Shown here: piece by piece, positions 33,758 through 42,841 of the stretch
How the letters are laid out: every line of letters starts with the position of its first letter
Position numbering within the stretch: position 1 is the stretch's first letter
Source of the DNA: Pseudomonas neuropathica
GTDB lineage: Bacteria; Pseudomonadota; Gammaproteobacteria; Pseudomonadales; Pseudomonadaceae
Length of the DNA: 64,000 bases
NCBI RefSeq assembly: GCF_015461835.1
Contig: NZ_JACOPX010000008.1
Span: forward strand, 62,001 to 126,000
Direction of reading: 5' to 3'
Made by a program: the position numbers and the translations under genes
Notes under the pieces: generated by a model
The model's input: the letters and a program-made list of their open reading frames with translations, nothing else
Told to the model about the DNA's origin: nothing
Database searches by the model: none

Positions 33758-34342
33758 TCAACTTTCGTGTTGACTGGTCACTTTTAAGATATCGGTGTAA
33801 GTGACAATAACGCTCTGCCCTTCTTTCAGATCTTTCAGTTTGGCCTGAATTTCAGGCTTTTTCACGTCGAGAACTTTCGACACGCCCGCCGGGTTTTGCA
33901 GGGTCACCTGATTTGTCTTCAAATCAATTTTGGTGATTTTCAATTGCACCTGAACCTGACGGTACGCTTCGCCACCCGGGTTATCGCTGCCCGGAGCCTT
34001 ACGCAACTCACCGGTACGTTCGGTGGTACCAGGCAGACCTTTATCCACATCGGTGTCGAGGTAAGCGGCGACAGAACGCTGAACCTGGATGGTGACCTGA
34101 TCGTCGGCCTTCAGATTGGCGAGGTTTTTCGCCTTGTCGCTGAGCTGAATGTGAACCGGCTTGCCTTCGGCACCTTCGAGCACAACCTGGTGGTTGGCGG
34201 CATCGACGGAGATCACTTTGGTGGTGACCTGATCGGCTTCAACAGTGGCAGACAGCGGGATATCGGCAGCCAGAGCGCCGAAGCTGGTGGCGGACAGTAC
34301 GGTTGCGAGGGTGATGGCCTTGGCCAGTGCGTCGAGCTTCAT
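33758..34342 (-). CDS. Exported protein of unknown function (194 aa)
   Basis: A periplasmic protein with a clear signal peptide (LAKAITLATVLSATSFGALA, cleaved before ADIPLSA). The mature part looks beta-rich with repeated short strands (TTKVISVDAANHQVVLEGAEG, VQVQLKITKIDLKTNQVTLQN), suggesting a small beta-barrel/OB-like fold. I do not recognise a named family. AGGGAAAG precedes the ATG at 34342; a longer in-frame start upstream would bury the signal peptide and is rejected. Confidence 0.75.
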   Translation of the reverse strand: MKLDALAKAITLATVLSATSFGALAADIPLSATVEADQVTTKVISVDAANHQVVLEGAEGKPVHIQLSDKAKNLANLKADDQVTIQVQRSVAAYLDTDVDKGLPGTTERTGELRKAPGSDNPGGEAYRQVQVQLKITKIDLKTNQVTLQNPAGVSKVLDVKKPEIQAKLKDLKEGQSVIVTYTDILKVTSQHES

Positions 34343-34427
34343 AATCAATACTTTCCCTGTGATGAATGGCAGCGCTCGCCGCCGAATCGACTTCGGCGAC
34401 GAGCGTGCCACTGAGCATAGACGCAGT

Positions 34428-34625
34428 TCAGGGCTTGGCTTTGGTTTGTGACGGCGAGCTTTGTTGCTTGGCGGTGTCTTGCGCGGTGGATTCGCCGCTG
34501 GGCGTGCCATTGCCATTGTTTTCACGCTGTTTCGGATCGGTGGGCCGCAGCGCGTCGTTGTCACGTTCGATCTCGCCAGGTGGCCGGGGTTCGTCGGGGT
34601 GTTCGCCTTGGGTGATGGGTTTCAT
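34428..34625 (-). CDS. Small hydrophilic protein (65 aa)
   Basis: A 65-aa Pro/Gln/Ser-rich, probably disordered protein (starts MKPITQGEHPDEPRPPGEIE). GAGGA, overlapping the upstream stop codon, serves as ribosome binding site, so it is co-translated with the 80-aa protein upstream. Function unknown. Confidence 0.6.
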   Translation of the reverse strand: MKPITQGEHPDEPRPPGEIERDNDALRPTDPKQRENNGNGTPSGESTAQDTAKQQSSPSQTKAKP

Positions 34626-34635
34626 GGGGTTGTCC

Positions 34636-34878
34636 TCAGGCTTTGGGGTCGTCGAGTTCACGGGCGACGTTGATCGCCGGCGAGTCCTTGTGCAGATCGT
34701 CGGCCTTGGCGCGCAGGAGTTGCCATTGCTCCAGGTCGATGGCGCCCTGGCCAAGCAGGTCGTCGGCGATGCGCTGCAGGTCGAAGTAGTGGGCGTCGGG
34801 GGATTGCTGCCAGTAGGTTTCGTCGTCGAACAGACGCTGCCAAGTGGTCATGTCTGTGGGTTGCAGGTCGTCGCTCAT
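34636..34878 (-). CDS. Small acidic protein (80 aa)
   Basis: An 80-aa acidic, helical protein (starts MSDDLQPTDMTTWQRLFDDE). The ATG at 34878 has GAGG nine bases upstream. First gene of a two-gene unit with the 65-aa protein. Not recognised. Confidence 0.65.
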   Translation of the reverse strand: MSDDLQPTDMTTWQRLFDDETYWQQSPDAHYFDLQRIADDLLGQGAIDLEQWQLLRAKADDLHKDSPAINVARELDDPKA

Positions 34879-34942
34879 GGCCAATCCTCGACAGGTTTCT
34901 CTATAGAGGACAACACAGCAAGCCGAGTTCAAACCGATCCAT

Positions 34943-35027
34943 TGTAGGAGCTGCCGAAGGCTGCGATCTTTTGATCTTGTTTTTTAAAAGCAAAATCAAA
35001 AGATCGCAGCCTTCGGCAGCTCCTACA
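34943..35027. repeat. REP-type inverted repeat (family B)
   Basis: Near-perfect palindrome of about 85 bases, core GTAGGAGCTGCCGAAGGCTG, with an AT-rich centre (TTTTTTAAAAGC). Confidence 0.9.
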
Positions 35028-35045
35028 GGGATTTGCGGATACCTT

Positions 35046-36113
35046 TCAGTACCCGGTCATTTCCAGATAGCCCCGGCCGGGATGGCTGCCGCTGATGTGC
35101 ACCGGGCCTTCCCAATAGGGGATGCGCAGGTTCATCCAGGCATTGGGGTTGAGCGCGTCGAGGCTGATGTCGAGGTGTTTCTCGGGGATGCTGATCGACC
35201 ATTTTACGGGTAACGACTTACCGGCAACCTGGGCAGTGGTTTGCGGGGTGAGCTGGATCTGCGAGCTACTGAGTGTTTGCGTCTGACCGTCGGCAGCAAT
35301 CCAGGTACCGGTGAGATACGGCGCGCCATCCTTCTGGCGCATGCGGTACAGCATCACGTGTTCGCCACTGTCGAGGTGCAGGGAAAACCAGTCCCAGCCG
35401 GTTTGATTGGCGGTGAGAGGCTGGCTGCTCCATTCGCGATCGAGCCATGCCGGGCCGCTGACGGTGTAGCTCTGTCCGTCAATCTGCAACGTGCCGCTGG
35501 CCTGAAAAAACGGCTGACTGTAGTAATACGACGCCTGACCTTCTTCGGATTTCTGGCTGAAGCCCTTGTCGCCCTGCAACACCAATGGGCGGCTGGAAGT
35601 GAGGTGCAGCTGATAGGCAAAATCCTTGTCGCGAGCGCTGAGTTGCAGGTCGCTCAAGAGATCCTGCGCCTGACTGGCAAACCGCCAATCATCGATCCAC
35701 GCCTCGAACGGCGCCAGCCGCACGCCGGCCTGCCCTACTCCACCTCGGGCGTAACGTTCGGCGGCGTGGTGCACCGTGCAGGAAGTAACCGCCGCGTGCC
35801 CCAGCCAGATCGTCTGGTTGCCCCACCCTGCCGTCTCCGCCACAGGTTTTAAAGCGCTGCGAAACAAGGTCCACTGCACGCCGAACTCATTGCCCTGCTG
35901 ATCCTTGAGATTGGCGGTGACGTACCACCACTCGATGCGAAACCCCTCATGCGCGCCATGATCCGCCGGAAAACTGAACACCCGCCCCGGCACCACCGGC
36001 GTAAACGCCAACGCCTGATCGCCCATTCCGGCGAAGCCCTTCTGCTCCGGCGCCGATTGATCGCAACCGCCGAGCAGCAGCAAAACCAGCAGCACAAAGC
36101 GGTTAATCCTCAT
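35046..36113 (-). CDS. AttH/CrtC-like lipocalin-domain lipoprotein
   Basis: A 355-aa lipoprotein: signal MRINRFVLLVLLLLGGC with lipobox LLGGC, then two lipocalin-like halves typical of the AttH/carotenoid 1,2-hydratase-like family (FSFPADHGAHEGFRIEWWYV, TASYYYSQPFF-like strands, WLDREWSSQPLTANQTGWDWF). Starts within the last codons of the permease gene (11-base overlap), so it belongs to the ABC exporter operon. Likely the periplasmic or outer-membrane partner that takes the exported lipid-like substrate; the substrate is unknown. Confidence 0.85.
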   Translation of the reverse strand: MRINRFVLLVLLLLGGCDQSAPEQKGFAGMGDQALAFTPVVPGRVFSFPADHGAHEGFRIEWWYVTANLKDQQGNEFGVQWTLFRSALKPVAETAGWGNQTIWLGHAAVTSCTVHHAAERYARGGVGQAGVRLAPFEAWIDDWRFASQAQDLLSDLQLSARDKDFAYQLHLTSSRPLVLQGDKGFSQKSEEGQASYYYSQPFFQASGTLQIDGQSYTVSGPAWLDREWSSQPLTANQTGWDWFSLHLDSGEHVMLYRMRQKDGAPYLTGTWIAADGQTQTLSSSQIQLTPQTTAQVAGKSLPVKWSISIPEKHLDISLDALNPNAWMNLRIPYWEGPVHISGSHPGRGYLEMTGY

Positions 36114-38574
36114 GGGCAAAAGTCCTCAGCAGATCCGCCGGTTGCGTGCGGTACAACGAGTACAGCGGCCATGCCGACGCCAGCAACGTCGCCAGCAAAG
36201 CCAACCCCATCAACTGCAGCAATTGCCACGGAAACACCCGCAACGGCAGTCGCCAGCCAAACGCCTGCACGTTGATCACCGCATCCAGGCACCACGCCAA
36301 TGCGATCCCCAGCGGCAACGCTAACACCAGCGTCAGCACCGCCAACAGCCAGGTCTGACCAAGATTGAGCAGCATCAATTGCCGCCGCGTTACGCCCAAC
36401 GCCCACAGCGGTGCGAGTTGACCGAGGCGACTCTGGCTTTGCGTCAGCAGGCTGATGAACAGCGCCACACCCGCCACCGCCAGGGTCAAACTGTTCAACG
36501 CCGCCGTCGCCGCAAAGGTCCGTTCAAAGACTTGCACCGACCAGCCCTTGAGCCGCGCCTGATCAACGATGCGACTGTCATCGAGTTGAAAACGCGTCTG
36601 CAATGCAGCTAAAAATCCCGGGATGCTCTGCGGCTCGATGCGCAGATTGAAACGGTTCGGCGTCAGTTGTGGCCAGCCGCGCAGCAGGTGATGGATGTTG
36701 ACCAGCAAGTGGCCCTTGGGATTGCCGTAGTCAGCGTAGATGCCAACGATGCGCGGCGACCATGGGCCATTGGGTGTCGGAATCGCCACGTGTTCACCCA
36801 CGTGCAATTTCAGGCGTCGGGCGATTTGCTCACTGAGCATCACCGCATCATCCGTCGCGAGATGCGCCCACGGATCGCCGCCAACGGCATCGAGCAGCGG
36901 CCAGTGCTGACGATAATGCGCGTGATCGATGATGCCGAACACTTCGGCCGGCCAGCCCTGCAACGTCACCGCGACCTGCCAGTTGGGCAGAATCGCCGCG
37001 ATGTTCGGCTGCTGCTTTAGCCAGCTGTACATTTCCCGCGACTGTGCCGGATTGCTCGGGTTGATATACAGCTCGGCGCTCAGGCGTTGTTCGAGCCAGT
37101 CATCGAAGGTCTGGCGAAAACCGGCGGTCATGCTGCCGGCACCGATGTTGGCGGCGAGCGCCAGAAGCAACGCCATCAGCGCCAGGCTCAGTGCCGGCAA
37201 TTGCTGACGACAATCGGCAAGAAACCACTGCCCCAGCACCGAGCGACTGCGCCCGAGCAACTGATTCAGCAGCGCGCTGAGCAACACCGGCAAAGCCAAC
37301 GCGGCGCCGATCAGCAACCCGGCCATCAGGACAAAACCGCTGGCCAGACTGTCACCCCAGATCAACGCCACCAAGGCCAGTAAACCCAGCACTGCCGCCA
37401 GCCAACCTTGTCGACGCAGCCAGCGCGCATATTGCTGATGCCAGGCTTGCGGATCCGCCACGGCCAACAACGGCAAACGGGCGGCGCGCAGCAGACTATT
37501 GGCCCCGGCCAACAAAGCCCCGAGCAGGCTCAAGCCGATGCCGCTGAACCACCACCACGGACTGAGGCGCAACTGCCCCGCCACTTCCGCGCCATATAAA
37601 CCGCGCAAGCTGGCGGCGACGTCCGGCAGCAAGACACTCGCCAACCAATAACCGCTGATCACACCGAACAATCCGCCGATCAGCGCCAGCACACCCAGTT
37701 CGAAGATCAGACACACGATCAACATCCGCGCGCTGACCCCGCAGGCGCGCAACGTACGCAGCAGACCGCGTCGTTGCTCAAGAGCCAGGCCAATCGCGGC
37801 GTGGACGATGAACAAGCCCACCACGAAGGATAAAAAACCCAAGGCATCGAGATTCAGGTGAAAGCTCTCGGTCAGTCGCGTCAGATTGTTTTCCTCGCCA
37901 CTGCTTTTGAGCTGCAACTGACCTTTGAACGCGGCGGGCAACTCGCCGTGGAAATCCTTGGGCAACAACAGCCGCGACAATTGCCCGGGTTGTTCCAATA
38001 GGGTCTGCGCGACGCCGATGTCGACCAGCAACAGGCCGGGCGCCATGTCCTTTTGCGCGAGCAACGGTGGCAAGCGCAGTCCATTAGCCGTTTGCGGCGT
38101 GTCGCCTTCGCGCAGACCCAGCGCTTGCAAGGTTTCCGGTGAAATCCAGGTACTGCCCGGTGGCGTGAAGAACTCGACGACACGCTCAATCGGCAGCGCC
38201 TGCCCGGCCACTGCGGAATCGGCCGGCAATGACACCGGCTCGATGCCCATCAGTTGCAGGCGCTGATCTTCATGGCCCTTGAGCAGCAACCGACCCTGCA
38301 GCAGCGGAGACACCGGCCAGCCCTGTCGGCGCAGGTCAACGAACCATTGCTGCGTGAACGTCGCGCCGTTCGGCGTACTGAGACTGGCCTGGGGTTCGCC
38401 GCCGATCAACTGGCTGGCCCGCGCGTAGCTGTCACGCGCCTGACTGTTCAGCGCCTCGACGCCAGTGAGCAGACTGGTCGCCAGCCACAAGCCGGTCAGC
38501 ACGCTGAAGAACTGCACCGGATGGCGCTGCCAATGGCTGAGCAGCGCGCGCAGGGTCTGACGGAAAACGATCAC
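36103..38574 (-). CDS. ABC transporter permease (FtsX/LolE-like, 823 aa)
   Basis: A large inner-membrane permease with two FtsX-type modules. An N-terminal anchor (LTGLWLATSLLTGVEALNS) is followed by a long periplasmic domain (about 45-245), four core helices (LGFLSFVVGLFIVHAAIGLA on), a middle hydrophobic block near 395-480, a second periplasmic domain (about 490-700) and four final helices. Such proteins use ATP hydrolysis as a mechanical lever to move lipids or lipoproteins rather than to form a channel. Its start overlaps the ATPase stop (ATGA). Confidence 0.88.
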   Translation of the reverse strand: MIVFRQTLRALLSHWQRHPVQFFSVLTGLWLATSLLTGVEALNSQARDSYARASQLIGGEPQASLSTPNGATFTQQWFVDLRRQGWPVSPLLQGRLLLKGHEDQRLQLMGIEPVSLPADSAVAGQALPIERVVEFFTPPGSTWISPETLQALGLREGDTPQTANGLRLPPLLAQKDMAPGLLLVDIGVAQTLLEQPGQLSRLLLPKDFHGELPAAFKGQLQLKSSGEENNLTRLTESFHLNLDALGFLSFVVGLFIVHAAIGLALEQRRGLLRTLRACGVSARMLIVCLIFELGVLALIGGLFGVISGYWLASVLLPDVAASLRGLYGAEVAGQLRLSPWWWFSGIGLSLLGALLAGANSLLRAARLPLLAVADPQAWHQQYARWLRRQGWLAAVLGLLALVALIWGDSLASGFVLMAGLLIGAALALPVLLSALLNQLLGRSRSVLGQWFLADCRQQLPALSLALMALLLALAANIGAGSMTAGFRQTFDDWLEQRLSAELYINPSNPAQSREMYSWLKQQPNIAAILPNWQVAVTLQGWPAEVFGIIDHAHYRQHWPLLDAVGGDPWAHLATDDAVMLSEQIARRLKLHVGEHVAIPTPNGPWSPRIVGIYADYGNPKGHLLVNIHHLLRGWPQLTPNRFNLRIEPQSIPGFLAALQTRFQLDDSRIVDQARLKGWSVQVFERTFAATAALNSLTLAVAGVALFISLLTQSQSRLGQLAPLWALGVTRRQLMLLNLGQTWLLAVLTLVLALPLGIALAWCLDAVINVQAFGWRLPLRVFPWQLLQLMGLALLATLLASAWPLYSLYRTQPADLLRTFAHED

Positions 38575-39224
38575 GTCAGCCGTCCACTGGACAACACCAC
38601 TCGCTGCGCCAATCGGGCCGCGACGCGCGGGCTGTGGGTAACCATCAACAAAGTGGTTGGCGTGTCATCGAGCAATTCCAGCAACAGCCGCAGGACTTCG
38701 TCGCTGGTGGCTTCGTCGAGGCTGCCGGTGGGTTCATCGGCCAGCAGCAATTTCGGCTGCGACGCCAGCGCCCGGCCCAACGCGACCCGCTGCTGCTGGC
38801 CACCGGAAAGTTGCTCGGGATAACGCTTGAGCAAATCGCCCAGGCCCAGACGCTGCACCAGATGCGCCTGCCAACGCGGCTCATGGCGCCCGGCCAGGCG
38901 CGCCTGAAAGGCCAGATTGTCCTCGACGCGCAAACTGCCGATCAGGTTGAACTGCTGGAACACCAGACCGATTTCCGTCCGCCGCCAGTTCGCCAGTTGC
39001 GCTTCGTTCATGTTTTCCAGCCGATGCTCGCCGCTGCGAATGCTGCCGCTGTCGACTTTGTCGAGACCGGCCACCAGGTGCAGCAAGGTGCTTTTGCCAC
39101 TGCCGGATTCGCCCATCAGTGCCAGGCTGCTGCCGGATTCCAGCGTCAGGTCGACGCCTTGCAGCACCGGCAATGGGCCTTGCGGGGTGAGATAGCTTTT
39201 GAAGACGTTTTCAACACGAAGCAT
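38571..39224 (-). CDS. ABC transporter ATP-binding protein (MacB/LolD type)
   Basis: A 217-aa ATPase: Walker A GESGSGKST, Q-loop VFQQFNLI, signature LSGGQQQRVALGRAL, Walker B LLLADEPTG, and switch His in MVTHSPRVA. First gene of the three-gene exporter operon (ATPase, permease, lipoprotein). The ATG at 39224 is preferred; an upstream in-frame start would add ten residues without a better ribosome binding site. Confidence 0.9.
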   Translation of the reverse strand: MLRVENVFKSYLTPQGPLPVLQGVDLTLESGSSLALMGESGSGKSTLLHLVAGLDKVDSGSIRSGEHRLENMNEAQLANWRRTEIGLVFQQFNLIGSLRVEDNLAFQARLAGRHEPRWQAHLVQRLGLGDLLKRYPEQLSGGQQQRVALGRALASQPKLLLADEPTGSLDEATSDEVLRLLLELLDDTPTTLLMVTHSPRVAARLAQRVVLSSGRLT

Positions 39225-39308
39225 GCCGCCACCTGATCGGTCAGTGTGGGGCAAGGATAGCGGATGGCGATGACCGACTTGAACTCAGCGTTGAATTGAC
39301 CGGCCCCT

Positions 39309-39373
39309 TCGCGAGCAAGCTCGCTCCCACAGGTTGATCGCGTTCCAAATGTAGGAGCGAGCCTGCTCGCGAA
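39309..39373. repeat. REP/REPIN-type inverted repeat (family A, diverged)
   Basis: Pair of cores reading GCGAGCAAGCTCGCTCCC and its near complement GGAGCGAGCCTGCTCGC; two or three bases differ from the other family A pairs. Confidence 0.85.
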
Positions 39374-39398
39374 AGCGTCAACCCGGACAAGCTGAAAC

Positions 39399-41096
39399 TC
39401 ACTGCCCCGCCGCCACACTGGTGGGCGCCTGCGACGGCGTGACAATGCTGCCCAGATCAATATGCTTCCACTCAGGCTTGGCCCCCAACCGTGCATTGAA
39501 GCGGTAGTTGAAGGTGAACTCATCCGCCGTTGGCACCGTCAGCGGCTTGCCGTACAGCGCCTCAATCCCCGCCAGGTCATAGCCCATCAACTGCAGCAAC
39601 GTCGGAAAGATGTTGTAGTGGCTGGAGCGATCCTTGTTCGCCGCCAGTTGCGCCGACCAGTCCAGTGTCTTCAGATCGCTGCCCTGAATCACCACCAGCG
39701 GCACCAGCCCCTCCTCCTCCACCGGATCGCCACCGCAATGGGTGTTCAGGCCCGGATTACCGCGCTCGTGTAAATCCTGGCCATGATCAGACGTATAGAT
39801 CAGCAACGCATTGTTCAGATTGCCCTGGGCGAACACCCGCGCAAAGAATTCGCCGACATTCCACAACACGGTGTTCTTGTAGGCGTTGCGATACAGCACC
39901 CAATCGTCTGGCTGGCCGTTGAAACCTGTGCGTTCGCCGGTATCGGCCACCTCGGTGAACTGCCCGCGCGGCAAGGTCGGGCGGTAGGCCATGAACGCAT
40001 CCGGGTATTTGTCGTGCACCGGAAAGTGCGCGCCGACCTTATTGATCACCACCAGCTCTGACTGGTCGTCGTTGAGCAATTCGATGAGCTTCGCTGCCGC
40101 CGCCATGTCGCGATCGCGCACGCTGGTCTGGTCGAATTGCACGAACTGGTCGATGTCCTTCTTCTCGGTATCAGTCATCAGGTTCTGCAGATTGCCAGCC
40201 GTGCGCTGGGCATCGATGTATACCGTACGCAGCCCGGCCTTTTTTGCGTACTGCCAGATCGACGGCAGTGTGCTGTTGATGCGCATGTAGTCAGCACGGG
40301 TGCCGCCGTAACGCAGGGTCACGTTGGTGTCGGCGCTGCAATTGGCGATGGACGCGGCGTAGCCATAATTGAAGATGTCGACACCGGGATGCGCCTGCTT
40401 GAGGTTGCTGTGCACGCCGAACGGCGCGTTGATGTCCAGATAATTGCCGGAGATGCTTTCATCGATGATCAGCACAATATCGTGACCGACGGCTGGCGAG
40501 GTGCGCGTCAGTGTCACTGGTTCGCGCGGGCCGACGGTGTTGTGCAGCGCTTCGTAGGCAAACAGGTTCAGGTAGGCCAGCGGCGTGTACATGATCGGCA
40601 AACCCCGGGCGCCCTCACCCGCACGCAAAAACAACACCGTACTGAGCAGCAACACGCCGCACAGCGGTGCCGCCACACGCAACGCGTTGGGAATCGACAA
40701 ACCGTGGCGAGGCTTCAGACCGATGCCGAACAGCAACAGCAAACCACTGAGGGCGCCGTGCAGGATCGCGTCTCGATACTGGTACGCCGCTTCCTGGATG
40801 AAGCCGCCGGAATACACCAGCGAGACGAAGCTGCTGTAGCTCAGGTAATCCGCGGTGACGCGGGTATATACATCAAAAAATACCGCCGAGGCGAACATCG
40901 CCAATGCGAATAAATGTCGTATGAGGGTTTGCCGTATATAGGCCGTTAGATATAACGCTAAAGTAAGCGCCAAAAACATCGCGCCAAAAAGAAGTACAGC
41001 AAAACCGAAGCCGATAGCATTTAACCGATCAATGTAATATTCGGAATAAAGCAGCAAATAAATAACTAAAAGCAGTTCTTTCAGATATCGAAACAT
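39399..41096 (-). CDS. Membrane sulfatase/phosphoethanolamine-transferase-like protein
   Basis: A 565-aa inner-membrane protein with about five N-terminal helices (residues 1-170) and a periplasmic alkaline-phosphatase-superfamily domain. Active-site features: VLIIDESISGNYLDI (metal-binding acid), a possible nucleophile threonine in NCSADTNVTLRYGG, and YTSDHGQDLHERG followed by THCGG. The build is that of EptA/OpgE-type phosphoethanolamine transferases. It is divergent from the polysaccharide operon, so modification of that polymer or of lipid A are both possible. The ATG at 41096 is chosen over a TTG at 41147. Confidence 0.8.
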   Translation of the reverse strand: MFRYLKELLLVIYLLLYSEYYIDRLNAIGFGFAVLLFGAMFLALTLALYLTAYIRQTLIRHLFALAMFASAVFFDVYTRVTADYLSYSSFVSLVYSGGFIQEAAYQYRDAILHGALSGLLLLFGIGLKPRHGLSIPNALRVAAPLCGVLLLSTVLFLRAGEGARGLPIMYTPLAYLNLFAYEALHNTVGPREPVTLTRTSPAVGHDIVLIIDESISGNYLDINAPFGVHSNLKQAHPGVDIFNYGYAASIANCSADTNVTLRYGGTRADYMRINSTLPSIWQYAKKAGLRTVYIDAQRTAGNLQNLMTDTEKKDIDQFVQFDQTSVRDRDMAAAAKLIELLNDDQSELVVINKVGAHFPVHDKYPDAFMAYRPTLPRGQFTEVADTGERTGFNGQPDDWVLYRNAYKNTVLWNVGEFFARVFAQGNLNNALLIYTSDHGQDLHERGNPGLNTHCGGDPVEEEGLVPLVVIQGSDLKTLDWSAQLAANKDRSSHYNIFPTLLQLMGYDLAGIEALYGKPLTVPTADEFTFNYRFNARLGAKPEWKHIDLGSIVTPSQAPTSVAAGQ

Positions 41097-41488
41097 GGCA
41101 ATTCCGGTCGGGCAAAAACCGTAAAGGGTCAAGAGTTTGTCGGTCAAAATCTGACACTAGCACCCGGCCATCAAAGCGCAAGAAATGGCTGACTTTCTGA
41201 CAAAGCGTCAAAAAACCGATGACTCAAATCTGACACACTCAAGTTGCTGAAAGCCTTTAAATTCGCGGCCTTCGACCGTCCATCGTTTTCTTTGAAATGT
41301 GAAAAAAGCGTCAAGCACGGGACAAATCCAGCAATAGCAAGCACTTGATGGCCAATCGCCCCCAAAATTGGGGCTGTTATACAGGTGCAACATGTCATTT
41401 TGCTGACACGCGTTTCAAACCCTGCGCTATACCCCTTTTGACAGTCTCATTTCGAACTTCTTCTTTCCGCTCTATCGAGGGTGCGCAG
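41097..41488. promoter_or_regulatory. Divergent promoter region of the polysaccharide operon
   Basis: 392 bases between divergent genes. CTGACA occurs four times (41151, 41197, 41230, 41403), two of them within the repeat AAATCTGACAC (41147-41157 and 41226-41236). CCCC-AAAATT-GGGG (41360-41373) is a small inverted repeat. TTGACA (41438-41443) is a possible -35 without a clear -10. Likely regulator binding sites, not assigned. Confidence 0.5.
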
Positions 41489-42841
41489 ATGGACGTGAGC
41501 GTATTTGGCACGGGCTATGTTGGATTAATACAAGCCGCCGCACTTGCAGATGTCGGTCATCGCGTTTTATGCGTGGATATTGACCCAAACAAGATTAAAC
41601 AACTGCAACAAGCGGTGCCGCCAATTAGCGAGCCAGGTTTGTCCAGCACTCTTGAAGAGAACATCAAGGCCGGCCGTCTGCTGTTCAGCACCCAGGCCAG
41701 CGATGCGGTCGAGCATGCCGAGCTGATCTTCATCGCCGTCGGCACCCCGGCCGATGAGGACGGTTCTGCCGACCTCAGCCACGTGCTCAACGTCGCCCGG
41801 CAAATCGCTTCGCACATGGAGGCCGATCGCACGCTGATCATCAAATCCACGGTGCCGGTCGGCACGGCCGATCAGGTGCTGGCCACCGCCAACAGCGAAT
41901 TGCAGCGCCGCGACAAGGCAGGTCTGACCGTACGGGTGGTCTCCAACCCTGAATTTCTCAAGGAAGGCAGCGCCCTCGCCGACTGCATGCGCCCGGACCG
42001 GATCATCGTCGGCACCCGTGACGACGCAGCTCGCGAGCAGATGAGCGAGCTGTACGCACCCTTCTGCCGCAATCACGAAAAACTGATGTTCATGGACAAC
42101 CGCAGCGCCGAACTGACCAAGTACGCCGCCAACGCGATGCTGGCCACCCGCATCAGCTTCATGAACGAATTGGCCAACCTCACCGAGCTGCTTGGCGCCG
42201 ACATCGAAGCGGTGCGCAAAGGCATCGGTTCTGACCCGCGCATCGGTTACCACTTCATCTATCCGGGCTGCGGCTTCGGTGGCTCGTGCTTTCCCAAAGA
42301 CCTGCGCGCGCTGCTGCACACCGCTGAACACAACGGCATGCCGTTGAAACTGCTGCGCAGCGTCACCGACGTCAACGACCTGCAGCGGCACATACTCTTC
42401 AGCAAACTGAAAGCGCAATTCCCGCAAGGCCTTGCCGGTAAGTCCATCGCGATCTGGGGCCTGGCATTCAAACCCAACACCGATGACATGCGCGAAGCGC
42501 CCAGCCGCTACTTGATGGATGCGCTGTGGGCCGAAGGCGCCAGCGTGCAAGCCTATGATCCGGAAGCGATGTCCGAATGCCGGCGCCTCTACGGCTACCG
42601 CAACGATCTGCACCTGTGCGCCACCCGCGACGACACCCTGGAAGACGCCGACGCACTGGTGATCTGCACCGAGTGGAAAAACTTCCGTGTGGTCGATTTC
42701 GAATTGCTCGCCGAAAAGCTGCGTTCGAAGGTGATCATCGACGGCCGCAACCTGTACAACCCGGAACAAGTGGCGGCCGCTGGCCTGCACTACAGCGGCA
42801 TCGGTCTACGTCACATTGCCCCTGAAGGACTACGGCCATGA
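41489..42841 (+). CDS. ugd: UDP-glucose 6-dehydrogenase
   Basis: A 450-aa NAD-dependent enzyme converting UDP-glucose to UDP-glucuronate. Seen: Rossmann start VSVFGTGYVGLIQAAALADVG, VGTPADEDGSADLS, NPEFLKEGSA, catalytic cysteine in GCGFGGSCFPKDLRA (near residue 261), and KSIAIWGLAFKPNTDDMREAP. GAGGG precedes the ATG; the in-frame extension upstream lies in promoter DNA. First gene of the polysaccharide operon; its stop overlaps the epimerase ATG by 4 bases. Confidence 0.93.
   Translation: MDVSVFGTGYVGLIQAAALADVGHRVLCVDIDPNKIKQLQQAVPPISEPGLSSTLEENIKAGRLLFSTQASDAVEHAELIFIAVGTPADEDGSADLSHVLNVARQIASHMEADRTLIIKSTVPVGTADQVLATANSELQRRDKAGLTVRVVSNPEFLKEGSALADCMRPDRIIVGTRDDAAREQMSELYAPFCRNHEKLMFMDNRSAELTKYAANAMLATRISFMNELANLTELLGADIEAVRKGIGSDPRIGYHFIYPGCGFGGSCFPKDLRALLHTAEHNGMPLKLLRSVTDVNDLQRHILFSKLKAQFPQGLAGKSIAIWGLAFKPNTDDMREAPSRYLMDALWAEGASVQAYDPEAMSECRRLYGYRNDLHLCATRDDTLEDADALVICTEWKNFRVVDFELLAEKLRSKVIIDGRNLYNPEQVAAAGLHYSGIGLRHIAPEGLRP

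Noticed and set aside
33589..33804. 71-aa plus-strand frame
   Set aside because: Overlaps the convergent gene, no ribosome binding site, no recognisable features.
41454..41476. AlgU-type promoter (GAACTT ...) for the EPS operon
   Set aside because: The GAACTT is present but no TCTGA-like -10 at the required distance.
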